55,049 nucleotides of DNA from Solirubrobacterales bacterium (GTDB taxonomy: Bacteria; Actinomycetota; Thermoleophilia; Solirubrobacterales; 70-9), in the NCBI GenBank assembly GCA_020438425.1, contig JAGQUQ010000006.1, positions 1-55,049 of the forward strand, given 5' to 3'. Positions 19,585-27,178 of the stretch are shown here, in pieces; the first letter of the stretch is position 1; each line of letters begins with the position of its first letter. A program made the translations under genes and the position numbers. Below the pieces are notes generated by a model, which worked only from the letters and a program-made list of their open reading frames with translations, was not told the origin of the DNA and searched no databases.

Positions 19585-20244
19585 TCAGCCGGAGGTGAAG
19601 ATGGACTTGAGGTCCTCTTCCCGGTTCGGGTCGAGGACGGCGAGGATGTCATCCCCGGCCTCGAACACGGTGCTCGCGTTGGGAACCATGCCGTGGCCGT
19701 CGCGGATGATCGCGATAACCAGGGTGTTGTCCGGTGTGTTGAGCTCCCCCACCGTGCGGCCGACCACCGGTGATTTGTCGTCGAGCCGGATCTCGATGAT
19801 CTCGATTTCCTCTTCCTCGAGATCGAGCAGGTGGACCAGGTTGTGGTGGGGAACTTCGTGTTCCAGCAGCCGCAGGATCAGCTCGGTCGCCGAGACCACC
19901 GGTTTGATCCCGAGCAGGTCGAAGTGGGCCCGGTTGCTCGGGTTGTTGACCCGGGCGATGATCCGGTCGATCCCGTACTTCTCTTTCGCCACCTGGCAGA
20001 TCAGGATGTTGTCCTCGTCATCGCCGGTGACCGCGATCACCATGTCGGCCCTTTCGATGCCGGCCCGTTCCAGCACCCATAGCTCGGAGGCATCGCCATA
20101 GAGCACGTTGTGCTCGAGCAACTGCTCGACGCCGAGATAGCGTTGACGGCGATTCTCGATCAGGGTCACTTCATGACCCTGGCCCAGCAGCTCCTGGGTC
20201 AGGTTGACACCGACCTTGCCGGCACCGGTCACGATCACGTACAT
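19585..20244 (-). CDS. TrkA-family (RCK) protein with N and C domains
   Basis: 219 residues. The N-terminal RCK_N Rossmann domain has VIVTGAGKVGVNLTQELL, HEVTLIENRR, VLYGDASELWVLERAGI and MVIAVTGDDEDNILICQVAK. A C-terminal RCK_C/TrkA_C domain (about 140-215) has IIEIRLDDKSPVVGRTVGEL, IRDGHGMVPNASTVFEAGDD and ILAVLDP. Such proteins bind NAD(H) or ATP and, through RCK_C, often c-di-AMP, and gate K+ transporters from the cytosol. No Trk/Ktr pore gene is in the window; the neighbours are APC permeases. Abuts the other RCK gene with zero spacing. Confidence 0.88.
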   Translation of the reverse strand: MYVIVTGAGKVGVNLTQELLGQGHEVTLIENRRQRYLGVEQLLEHNVLYGDASELWVLERAGIERADMVIAVTGDDEDNILICQVAKEKYGIDRIIARVNNPSNRAHFDLLGIKPVVSATELILRLLEHEVPHHNLVHLLDLEEEEIEIIEIRLDDKSPVVGRTVGELNTPDNTLVIAIIRDGHGMVPNASTVFEAGDDILAVLDPNREEDLKSIFTSG

Positions 20245-20757
20245 CTACTCGCCTCCCCCGGCGTTGGCATCGGCGGGCGGGGCCGGCGGAGTATCCGCGT
20301 ACTCGGCAGTGCCGGCGTCGAGCGAAGTCGGGTTGGCGACGCTGCGCAGCTTGTCTTCCAGCATCTCGATCGCCACCTTGGTCGGGCAGATTGTCCGCAG
20401 ACCCTGCTCGCGATACCACTCGGCCCGAAGCGGATCGAGGATGCGGGCGATCACCGTGTCGACCTCGTAACGCCGCTGGGCGATCTGGGCGATCACGATG
20501 TTGGTGTTGTCACCGTTGGTCGCCGCGACGAAGGCATCGGCCTTGACGATCCCGGCCTCTTCGAGTGCCTGGGTTTCCAGCGCGGTGCCCACGGTGAACT
20601 GCCCTCCGGCTTCTTCCCAGGAGCAGTCGAGGCCGACCTCGAGGCGCGCATGCGACTCGGGGTCCTGGTCGAGACAGGAAACGGTGTGGCCATCGGCAAG
20701 CATCGAAAGCGCCAGGCTGGAACCGACCCGCCCGCATCCGACAATCAAAACGAACAT
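20245..20757 (-). CDS. TrkA-family protein, RCK_N domain only
   Basis: 170 residues. The Rossmann motif is VLIVGCGRVGSSLALSML, with TVSCLDQD, FTVGTALETQALEEAGI and AFVAATNGDNTNIVIAQIA. The remaining ~40 residues are a Pro/Ala-rich tail ending PADANAGGGE, so the ligand-binding RCK_C domain is missing. This pairs with the two-domain protein immediately downstream: an N-only plus an N+C subunit, a common actinobacterial arrangement that suggests a hetero-oligomeric gating ring. The structured repeat at 20766-20860 separates it from the APC permease upstream. Confidence 0.87.
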   Translation of the reverse strand: MFVLIVGCGRVGSSLALSMLADGHTVSCLDQDPESHARLEVGLDCSWEEAGGQFTVGTALETQALEEAGIVKADAFVAATNGDNTNIVIAQIAQRRYEVDTVIARILDPLRAEWYREQGLRTICPTKVAIEMLEDKLRSVANPTSLDAGTAEYADTPPAPPADANAGGGE

Positions 20758-20765
20758 TCGGGAAG

Positions 20766-20860
20766 CTTAACTGCAGTCGCGCCGGTCTACGCCGGCGCTC
20801 CAATTTCAACCCGCCCCTCCCACTCGAAGAAACGAATGGATGGGAGGGGCTCAGTTTGGA
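20766..20860. repeat. Two-hairpin structured repeat, copy 1
   Basis: Starts CTTAACTGCAGTC. Hairpin 1 is GCGCCGG (20779-20785) and CCGGCGC (20792-20798) with a 6-base loop. A 14-base spacer TCCAATTTCAACCC follows, then hairpin 2, GCCCCTCCCA (20813-20822) and TGGGAGGGGC (20841-20850), with an 18-base loop containing GAAGAAA. Copy 2 is at 44413-44508 with the same stem, loop and spacer lengths. It lies between the minus-strand APC permease stop (20864) and the next RCK gene. There is no T-run. It could be a REP-like element, an mRNA-stabilising structure or an attenuator. Confidence 0.8.
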
Positions 20861-20863
20861 ATC

Positions 20864-22804
20864 TCACGCTGAGCGGGGGGCCGTGAGCAGGACTCGGCAG
20901 GGGGCTCTTTTGAGGACGTAGGCGGTGATTGGTCCGATCTCGTCCGGCCGGTAGTCACCGATCCCGCCCAGGCGGGCACCGCCCTTGATCGGACTGGGCG
21001 GTTCCGCTCCCATCACGATCGCATCGACGCCAAGCCGGCGGGCGGCGAAAACGATGCCGGTCCCCTTCTTCCTGACCCGCTCGATCTCGACCCGGACCTC
21101 AACCCCTCCGTACTCCTCGGCCACTTCCCTGGCCCGCTTGGTGGCCCGCTGGGCCTCGTCGGCAACTTCCTCCGGCAGCGGATCCTTGATACCCCGGGCC
21201 AGGGGAATCTCGATCAGGTAGAGAATCGTCATCACGGCATGGGCGTCCTGCTCCTCCGGATCGCCCTCGGCCGCCATCCGGCCCGCCGTGGAAACGATGT
21301 CGTCATCGATCCGGGTGCCGAAGATCGGGACCAGGATGTTGTGGAAGTCGATCGACACCCTGGGCCGGGTCAGGGCCCGGGCTTCGACCGTGACCTGCCG
21401 GGTGAGGCTGATCTGCTCGACACCCTTGCGGTAGATCACGTACCCGACCAGACCAACCGCAAGCCAGCCCAGCCCGACCCATCGGGCCGAGTCATGAAAC
21501 ACCAGTACCGAAGCCAGGGCCAGGCTGCTGAGGACCGCCCCAACGACTGCGGTCAGTGGCCGGGAGGCACCAAGCACCGGCAGGTTGAGCGGCGCCCGGA
21601 ATGGACGTTCGGTTTCCGGTTGGCTCTTTCGAAGTTTCAGGACCGAGAGATGGGCAATCGTGATCGCCAGGGTTGCGCCGAAGGCGTAGATCCCGGCCAG
21701 GGCTTCGACGTCCCCGGTCATCGCCAGGCCGAAGACGGCCAGCGCGCAAAGAATGATCGCCTTGTAGGGGACCTCGTAGCGCCGCCCCAGTTGCCCCAGC
21801 CAGCTCGGGATCTGACGGTTGACCGCGAGGGTGTAGGTGTGCCGGGAAACCCCGAGCATGGCTGTATTGGCGGCCCATACCAGGGTGCCGGACGCGACGA
21901 TCGCGACCAGCCACTGCAGAGCATCCGACAGCCAGTCGGGGTCGAAAGCCTCGACCACCCCCAGTACCGGGGCTTCGATGAAGGTCGACCCGAGCTCGGT
22001 TTCCGGTCCCTGGGGACCGACGAAGACGGGTACCGCCATCAATGCCACCGCCGCCATCGCCGCGTAGAGCAGCGGAACGATCCAGATCGCCCTGGTCACC
22101 ACCCGGGTGAACTGCCGGGCGTTCAGATCGAGGTCGGGCACCAGGTTCGACACCGCTTCGATCCCGGCGTAGGCGAGCATCGCAAGCACTGTCGCGTAGA
22201 TCACATCGGTGGTCTCCGGCGTCACTCCGAGGTCTATGTGCCGGGTCAGCGCTTCCGGGTCCATCACCACGAAGAGGCCGATCACGATCACCAGAAGCTG
22301 GGTGAGCAGGTCGATCGCGGCGAGCCCGAGCAGAAACCGGGGTCGCCGGCGGGCTGGCACGTCAAGCGTGTTCAGGACCGTGATGTAGATGACTACGGCG
22401 GCGATTATCACCGGCACCCAGATCGTGTCGTGAATGTCGCCGGTGACCGGTCGCAGGTAATGCGGCACCGAAAGCACTGCCAGGGCGATCACGATCAGGT
22501 AATCGAGCAGGATCACCCAGCCGGCGACGAAGGCGACCAGTTCATTGAAGGCATGCCGCGCGTAGGAGGAGGAGCCTCCCCGTTCCTTCAGCATTGCGCT
22601 GCCCTCGAAGTAGGTGAAGATGGTCAGCACGAAGAGGACACCGGCCGCGACGAAGATCAGCGGTGTGAGCCCCAGCCCCTTCTTGGCGACCACGCCGAGA
22701 GCGAAGTAGATCGAGAAGCCGACCGCGGCGTAGGTCACGATCAGCAGCCACAAAGCTCCTGACTGGGGCGCCTTGTCCGGGATCCGCACATCGCGCATCT
22801 TCAT
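20864..22804 (-). CDS. APC-superfamily permease with C-terminal USP-like domain (second copy)
   Basis: 646 residues. Twelve or so TM segments occupy residues 1-470 (start LWLLIVTYAAVGFSIYFALG; APC block LKERGGSSSYARHAFNEL). Residues about 485-646 are a cytosolic universal-stress-protein-like domain with ILVPIFGTRIDDDIVSTAG and IVMGAEPPSPIKGGARLGGI. The TM1 unwound region (AVGFSIYFALG) and GGSSSYARHAF match the amino-acid/polyamine/organocation fold. It is a paralogue of the 634-residue permease at 23001. Co-transcription with two RCK proteins suggests cation coupling or K+ homeostasis, but the substrate is unproven. Confidence 0.85.
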   Translation of the reverse strand: MKMRDVRIPDKAPQSGALWLLIVTYAAVGFSIYFALGVVAKKGLGLTPLIFVAAGVLFVLTIFTYFEGSAMLKERGGSSSYARHAFNELVAFVAGWVILLDYLIVIALAVLSVPHYLRPVTGDIHDTIWVPVIIAAVVIYITVLNTLDVPARRRPRFLLGLAAIDLLTQLLVIVIGLFVVMDPEALTRHIDLGVTPETTDVIYATVLAMLAYAGIEAVSNLVPDLDLNARQFTRVVTRAIWIVPLLYAAMAAVALMAVPVFVGPQGPETELGSTFIEAPVLGVVEAFDPDWLSDALQWLVAIVASGTLVWAANTAMLGVSRHTYTLAVNRQIPSWLGQLGRRYEVPYKAIILCALAVFGLAMTGDVEALAGIYAFGATLAITIAHLSVLKLRKSQPETERPFRAPLNLPVLGASRPLTAVVGAVLSSLALASVLVFHDSARWVGLGWLAVGLVGYVIYRKGVEQISLTRQVTVEARALTRPRVSIDFHNILVPIFGTRIDDDIVSTAGRMAAEGDPEEQDAHAVMTILYLIEIPLARGIKDPLPEEVADEAQRATKRAREVAEEYGGVEVRVEIERVRKKGTGIVFAARRLGVDAIVMGAEPPSPIKGGARLGGIGDYRPDEIGPITAYVLKRAPCRVLLTAPRSA

Positions 22805-23004
22805 CCCGAATCACCTCCGGTCACCTTGCGCTGGACCATGTACCGGCCCACGCCGATCCCGATGAAGGCGAGCCCGATCAGGAAACCGATCGAAAGCGGA
22901 CCACCACCCTTGATCAGGGTCAGGACCAGGACCGCCACTCCGATCACGACATAGACCGCCGAGAAGACCCTGATCGAGCGGTCGTATGCCCCACCGCGCT
23001 TCAA
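22801..23004 (-). CDS. Small two-TM membrane protein between two APC permeases
   Basis: 67 residues with two hydrophobic segments (VFSAVYVVIGVAVLVLTLI and LSIGFLIGLAFIGIGVG) joined by KGGGP, and basic ends (MKRGGAYDR, MVQRKVTGG). It overlaps both neighbours by four bases, so expression is tightly coupled to the permeases. It may be an accessory subunit of one of them. No named family is recognised. Confidence 0.7.
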   Translation of the reverse strand: MKRGGAYDRSIRVFSAVYVVIGVAVLVLTLIKGGGPLSIGFLIGLAFIGIGVGRYMVQRKVTGGDSG

Positions 23005-24905
23005 TTCAGCTCCGCTTCCCGCACCGGGGCGCTTTCGACCGGACCAGGGTCCTCGGAAACCACGATAACCCGGCAGGGTCGTTCGCGAAGAACGGTTTCG
23101 AGCGTCTTTCCGTACTGGGGAACGCCGCCCCGGGAGCTCAGGCCGATCACGATCGCCGCCGCATTCGAGGTCCTCGCCTGCCGGGAGAGGAAGTAGCCCT
23201 CCTGGCCCGGACGAACCCGCTCCACCCGGCCGGAAACGCGAAGTCCGGCGATCAGCTTGGCCCGCTCGATCTTGCTCTGCGCCCGCTTCTCCTCTTCGAC
23301 CATCGAGCTCTCGAGTGGCAAGTGGGTCGGCACGGTGAGCAGCGCGGTGATGTGGATTCCGCGTCGACGGTCGGAGGTGAGCTTTGCCGCGGTAGCCATG
23401 ATGTCCTCCGAAAACGGCTGGTCAGCCGGAAAGGCAACGATCACGGACTTGTACTCGATCTCCTCGACCCCGAGCGGTTCCGGCAACAGCACCTTGACGG
23501 TGCCGGTCAGGGGCAGTTCCTGATGCCGCCGGTAGACCATGTATCCGACCAGACCAATCGCCAGCCAGACCAGGCCGACCCCGAGGGTTACGGGGTTCAG
23601 CGCCATGACCACCAGCCAGGCGAGGAAAGTACCCAGGCCGCCGAAGATCGCGGTTAGCGGAATCAGGGCGCCACGGAAGCGGAAATTCCCCCGGGGCATC
23701 CAGGCGCGTTCCTTGTCGGGCTGCTTCTGTCGCAGCCGGATCACCGCCGCGTGGGCGATGGTGAAGGAAAGCATGGCACCGAACGAGTACATGGTCGCCA
23801 GAAACGAAGCCTGACCGGGCAGCAGGGTGATGATCGCCAGGACCGCGAAGAAGATGATCGCGATGTACGGCGTCCGGTAGGTCGGGTGGATCTGCCGGAT
23901 CGCTTCCGGCAGCTGCCGGTACTGGCCCATCGAGTAACTGAGCCGGGACACACCGATCAGACCCGCATTTGTCGCGATAACCAGGATCACGGCCGCAAGC
24001 ACGCCGACATAGACCCTGAGCAGGTCGGTTAATCCGGTGGATAATCCGAGGTTCTCCACAATCCCCAGGATCGGATCGTCAGCGAAGGTCGTTCCCAGTT
24101 CGGTCACGTACTCACCGGCCTGGTTCATCTCGACCGGCATTGCGGAGAGGGCGACGATCGGAATGAACAGGTAAAGCCCCAGCACCGCAACGACGACCAG
24201 GGCCACCCCCTGGGGCACCGATCTGGCCGCGTCCTTCGCCTCTTCCGACATGTTGGAGATCGTTTCGATCCCGGTGTAGGCGATCATGCCGACCGCGATG
24301 CCCAGCGCGAAATCGGGCCAGGTCGGGGCAACTCCGATGTGAACGTTCGAGATCAGGACGTCGGTGTTGAAGACGAGGAACATTCCGATCGCCACCAGGA
24401 TCACCTGGGTCGCGAGGTCGGCGACGGCGAGGATGATGTTCAGCCGGGCCGACTCCTGGCCACCCCGGATGTTGAGCCAGGCGAGAAACACGATCACCGC
24501 AGCGCCGCCGATGATGTCACCGGGAGCGTGGCCGAGGGCCGGCCAGAAGACCGCCAGGTAATGCGGCACGAAGTAGGCCGAGATGGCGACCGTGATCGTG
24601 TAGTTCAGCATCTGCGCCCAGGCGGCGATGAAGCTGACCAGTTCGTTGAAGGCGTGCCGGCCGAAAGATGAGGATCCGCCGGCCTCCGGGTACATGACCG
24701 TCGCCTCGGCGTAGGTCGCGGCGGTGCAGATGAAGATCAGGCCGGCGATCATGAAGGCGACCGGAGTCAGCCCCAAAGCGAATGCCGCCGTGACCCCGAG
24801 CGCGTAGTAGATCGAGGAGCCGACGTTGCCATATGCGGCAGCGAAAAGGGCACCTGAGCCATGGATCCGGCTCAGGCTCTGATCACGCGGAATTCGTTCA
24901 GCCAA
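23001..24905 (-). CDS. APC-superfamily permease with C-terminal USP-like domain (first copy)
   Basis: 634 residues. TTG at 24905 is the only start after an in-frame stop just upstream. TM domain 1-470 has AAAYGNVGSSIYYALGVTAA and PEAGGSSSFGRHAFNELVSF. The cytosolic part has YKSVIVAFPADQPFSEDIMA, KRAQSKIERAKLIAGLRVSG and VIGLSSRGGVPQYGKTLETV, a USP-like fold. The G-S-S motif in TM1 and the tandem paralogue at 20864 suggest duplication. The operon also holds two RCK proteins. Substrate unknown; amino acid or cation. Confidence 0.85.
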   Translation of the reverse strand: MAERIPRDQSLSRIHGSGALFAAAYGNVGSSIYYALGVTAAFALGLTPVAFMIAGLIFICTAATYAEATVMYPEAGGSSSFGRHAFNELVSFIAAWAQMLNYTITVAISAYFVPHYLAVFWPALGHAPGDIIGGAAVIVFLAWLNIRGGQESARLNIILAVADLATQVILVAIGMFLVFNTDVLISNVHIGVAPTWPDFALGIAVGMIAYTGIETISNMSEEAKDAARSVPQGVALVVVAVLGLYLFIPIVALSAMPVEMNQAGEYVTELGTTFADDPILGIVENLGLSTGLTDLLRVYVGVLAAVILVIATNAGLIGVSRLSYSMGQYRQLPEAIRQIHPTYRTPYIAIIFFAVLAIITLLPGQASFLATMYSFGAMLSFTIAHAAVIRLRQKQPDKERAWMPRGNFRFRGALIPLTAIFGGLGTFLAWLVVMALNPVTLGVGLVWLAIGLVGYMVYRRHQELPLTGTVKVLLPEPLGVEEIEYKSVIVAFPADQPFSEDIMATAAKLTSDRRRGIHITALLTVPTHLPLESSMVEEEKRAQSKIERAKLIAGLRVSGRVERVRPGQEGYFLSRQARTSNAAAIVIGLSSRGGVPQYGKTLETVLRERPCRVIVVSEDPGPVESAPVREAELN

Positions 24906-24916
24906 AGCGCATCAAC

Positions 24917-25378
24917 TCAGCCTGCGCTGGTGGCAGACCTTCCCCAGGCCCATTCAAGGACCACCTTCAGTGAACCGTCCGGTGCCGTGTCAACCGTGAT
25001 CGGCACCGGCATCGCCCTTCGCATCTCGCTGATCAGATCACCGCCGTCCTCGGTTTCGAGCACGAAGGTGGCCTGGTCATTGGATCGCTCGACCGAGACG
25101 ACCTTGCGGACCGACTGAAGCCCGCGCAAAGCGGTTTCGGCCACCGCAGCCATCGCAAGCTCCGGCAACGGTGAAACGCTGACACCGACCTCTCCCCTTG
25201 ACGCGGACACCGGGGGCACGTCGGGAGCGCTTGCGGGCCGGGGCGCAAGGGCTTCGACCGCGGACACCAGTTCCTGGACCCGATCGGCCAGGGCCTGGAC
25301 CTCGAGACTGACCCGGCCTACTGAAGCACGCAGGTCATCGATGACGGCTGGATCCGTCTGTTCGGATTCTGAGCCCAT
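24917..25378 (-). CDS. Coiled-coil protein with a C-terminal domain shared with the protein at 34326
   Basis: 153 residues. The N-terminal coiled coil (DDLRASVGRVSLEVQALADR, VQELVSAVEAL) is followed by a Pro/Ala linker and a ~75-residue domain from VSPLPELAMAAVAETALRGL through LISEMRRAMPVPITV. The same pattern (PL-x-[ED]L, E-x-AL, LIS-x-[ML]RR-x-x-P) closes the protein at 34326-34859, so the two are homologous. The predicted alternation helix-strand-strand-helix-strand suggests a ferredoxin-like fold. First gene of the six-gene APC/RCK operon, 11 bp before the first permease. Function unknown. Confidence 0.65.
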   Translation of the reverse strand: MGSESEQTDPAVIDDLRASVGRVSLEVQALADRVQELVSAVEALAPRPASAPDVPPVSASRGEVGVSVSPLPELAMAAVAETALRGLQSVRKVVSVERSNDQATFVLETEDGGDLISEMRRAMPVPITVDTAPDGSLKVVLEWAWGRSATSAG

Positions 25379-25450
25379 GAGCGCATCTTACCCCGCCTGA
25401 CGGAGCCGGCCAATCCATTGTTTGAATCTGTTGGCTGGCGGGTTTCTGTT

Positions 25451-25474
25451 GTCATCCGGCGGAGACCGGATGAC
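25451..25474. terminator. Terminator-like hairpin after the secreted beta-rich protein gene
   Basis: Perfect 9-bp stem GTCATCCGG (25451-25459) and CCGGATGAC (25466-25474) with a 6-base loop. It lies 13 bases beyond the stop at 25488 and before the start region of the APC/RCK operon. No T-run is present on the minus strand. Confidence 0.5.
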
Positions 25475-25487
25475 GTGCAGATGAAGC

Positions 25488-27104
25488 TTACGAAGGGCTG
25501 TAGATCTGCGCGGAGGTCACGCACCAGTTGTTGGAAGCAACCGGGTCGTTGACCTTCCAGCGTGACGAAACCAGGATCCGGTCACCGTTGTCGAGCTGGA
25601 TGAAGAGCATGCCGTTGTTCGGCAGGCGCATGACCAGCGGGCCGGTTCCCTGATTGACCTTGAAGTCTTCCGAACCCTCGCGCGTGTAAACGCTGCCACC
25701 GACCGCCGAATCCACGATCAGGCGGCGGTAGCCGTTCGGACCGGCCTGGCAGATGGCCTGGACGTTGCCGAGATCGGGGAAGTCGACGTTACTCACCGTG
25801 TTGGCCGGAGTGGCGTTGGCCTCGCCCCGCCAGACGACCTGGACCGAACGCGCCATCGGGTCGGTCAACTGGTCGGTCTGGGTGCGGAAGGTCGCCTTCA
25901 CGTGGCAGTAGGAACTGCCGGGCCGGCTGAAGTCCCAGACCCAGTCAAGATCGAAAGTCGTCGGAGGTGCGAGGGAATCGCCACCCGGACCATCGATCGG
26001 TCCGCGGTCGGAGATGATGCCCTGGAAGGTGCCGGTCGAGTACTTCTCGGTCGGACCGAACTTGTTCATTCCCTCGCGGAAATCCGGGCCGGAACCTTCG
26101 GTGTACTTGGCCTCACGAACCGCCTTCTCCCAGCCCTTGTCGTGATCCCAGTTCTTGTAAGTCCAGGTCATCATCGCGCTCTCGCGGCTGACATCCGACG
26201 GGTAGAAACGCACCCACTGCTGATAGGGGCTGCAGACAACTTCGCCGTAACCGATCCCGGGGGCGATGAATCCGCCGACCTGGCGTCCATCCCACTTGCC
26301 GCCGGTCCAGTCGACCGCGATCTTCTGGGTCAGCTGTCCGGTGGTCTCGACCGGCTTGGCGTTGCCGCCGCCACGACCGAAAGTCCAGTTCTGGACCGAG
26401 TACCTGTAAAGGCCCGTGGAGAGTTCCTGTCCGTTGAGGCGGACCCGGTACTTGCCGGGCCGGAGCTTGCCCTTGATCGGCAACTCGGCGAGGATCTGCT
26501 TGCTGCCGATTGAGGAAATCACCTGCTGGCTGATCACGCTGCCGCCGGGACCGATCAGAGAAACCCTGGTCCGGCCAACCTTGGCACGACGGACGGGGCG
26601 AAGGGCAAACCTCACCACTCCGACGTTGTCATTGACCCGGGTGCTGACCGGGATCGCCTTCAGCGGAAGGCTCGGGGTCGTGAACCTCCAGGTCTTCGAC
26701 TTCGAGACCCTCCGGTTGCAGCGACCGGGCTTGCTCGCGGTCACCTTCACCTGGTACTTCCCGGACGTCATCCTCCGGTGAACGTTCATCCGGATCAGGG
26801 TTGTGCGACCGGAAGCCATCTTGCCGACGATCCGACCCCTGGCAAAGGTCTTGTTGCCGCGCATCACCCGGACCATGGCCCCACGGACGGAACCCTTCGG
26901 GTTCACGTAGATCCAGGCGTAGCCGTCCTCGAGCAATCCGGTCGGGTCATGGCTGCTCAACTTGATGTTGATCGGCAGGGTCGAGCAGGGTCCTTGACGC
27001 TTCTTCTTGCCCGCGGCGCCCGAAGCAGCCGGCATCGCGGCCAGGGAAACACCCAGACCGACGATCAAAAGGGCTGTCGCTATGCGTCGAAACACAGGAA
27101 ACAT
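25488..27104 (-). CDS. Secreted beta-rich protein, function unknown
   Basis: 538 residues from ATG at 27104, chosen because AGGTGAG precedes it; an in-frame ATG at 27140 has no such site. The signal peptide is FRRIATALLIVGLGVSLAAMPAASGAAG. Residues ~30-240 read as two or three beta-sandwich domains with lysine/arginine-rich strands (SGRTTLIRMNVHRRMTSGKY; GKLRPGKYRVRLNGQELSTG). The C-terminal ~300 residues have many aromatic residues and three or four cysteines (VCSPYQQWVRFYPSDVS, YCHVKATFRTQ, NWCVTSAQIY). It follows the glycan operon after 74 bp on the same strand and may be part of it. No family recognised. Confidence 0.65.
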   Translation of the reverse strand: MFPVFRRIATALLIVGLGVSLAAMPAASGAAGKKKRQGPCSTLPINIKLSSHDPTGLLEDGYAWIYVNPKGSVRGAMVRVMRGNKTFARGRIVGKMASGRTTLIRMNVHRRMTSGKYQVKVTASKPGRCNRRVSKSKTWRFTTPSLPLKAIPVSTRVNDNVGVVRFALRPVRRAKVGRTRVSLIGPGGSVISQQVISSIGSKQILAELPIKGKLRPGKYRVRLNGQELSTGLYRYSVQNWTFGRGGGNAKPVETTGQLTQKIAVDWTGGKWDGRQVGGFIAPGIGYGEVVCSPYQQWVRFYPSDVSRESAMMTWTYKNWDHDKGWEKAVREAKYTEGSGPDFREGMNKFGPTEKYSTGTFQGIISDRGPIDGPGGDSLAPPTTFDLDWVWDFSRPGSSYCHVKATFRTQTDQLTDPMARSVQVVWRGEANATPANTVSNVDFPDLGNVQAICQAGPNGYRRLIVDSAVGGSVYTREGSEDFKVNQGTGPLVMRLPNNGMLFIQLDNGDRILVSSRWKVNDPVASNNWCVTSAQIYSPS

Positions 27105-27178
27105 GATCTCACCTGGCTCTAAACCCATTATCAAGGCCAAGTAGCGGCCAAATCGAATCGGGCGGGGAGTGAATCCGG

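Noticed and set aside
21239-22762. 507-residue plus-strand open frame
   Set aside because: Antisense to the APC permease; the composition (His/Asp/Gln/Arg-rich) is typical of complement-frame translation.
20864-24905. KimA-type K+ importer identity for the APC permeases
   Set aside because: The KimA/Kup block (SDALSSVAYG) is not seen; the sequences look like general APC permeases with USP-like tails.
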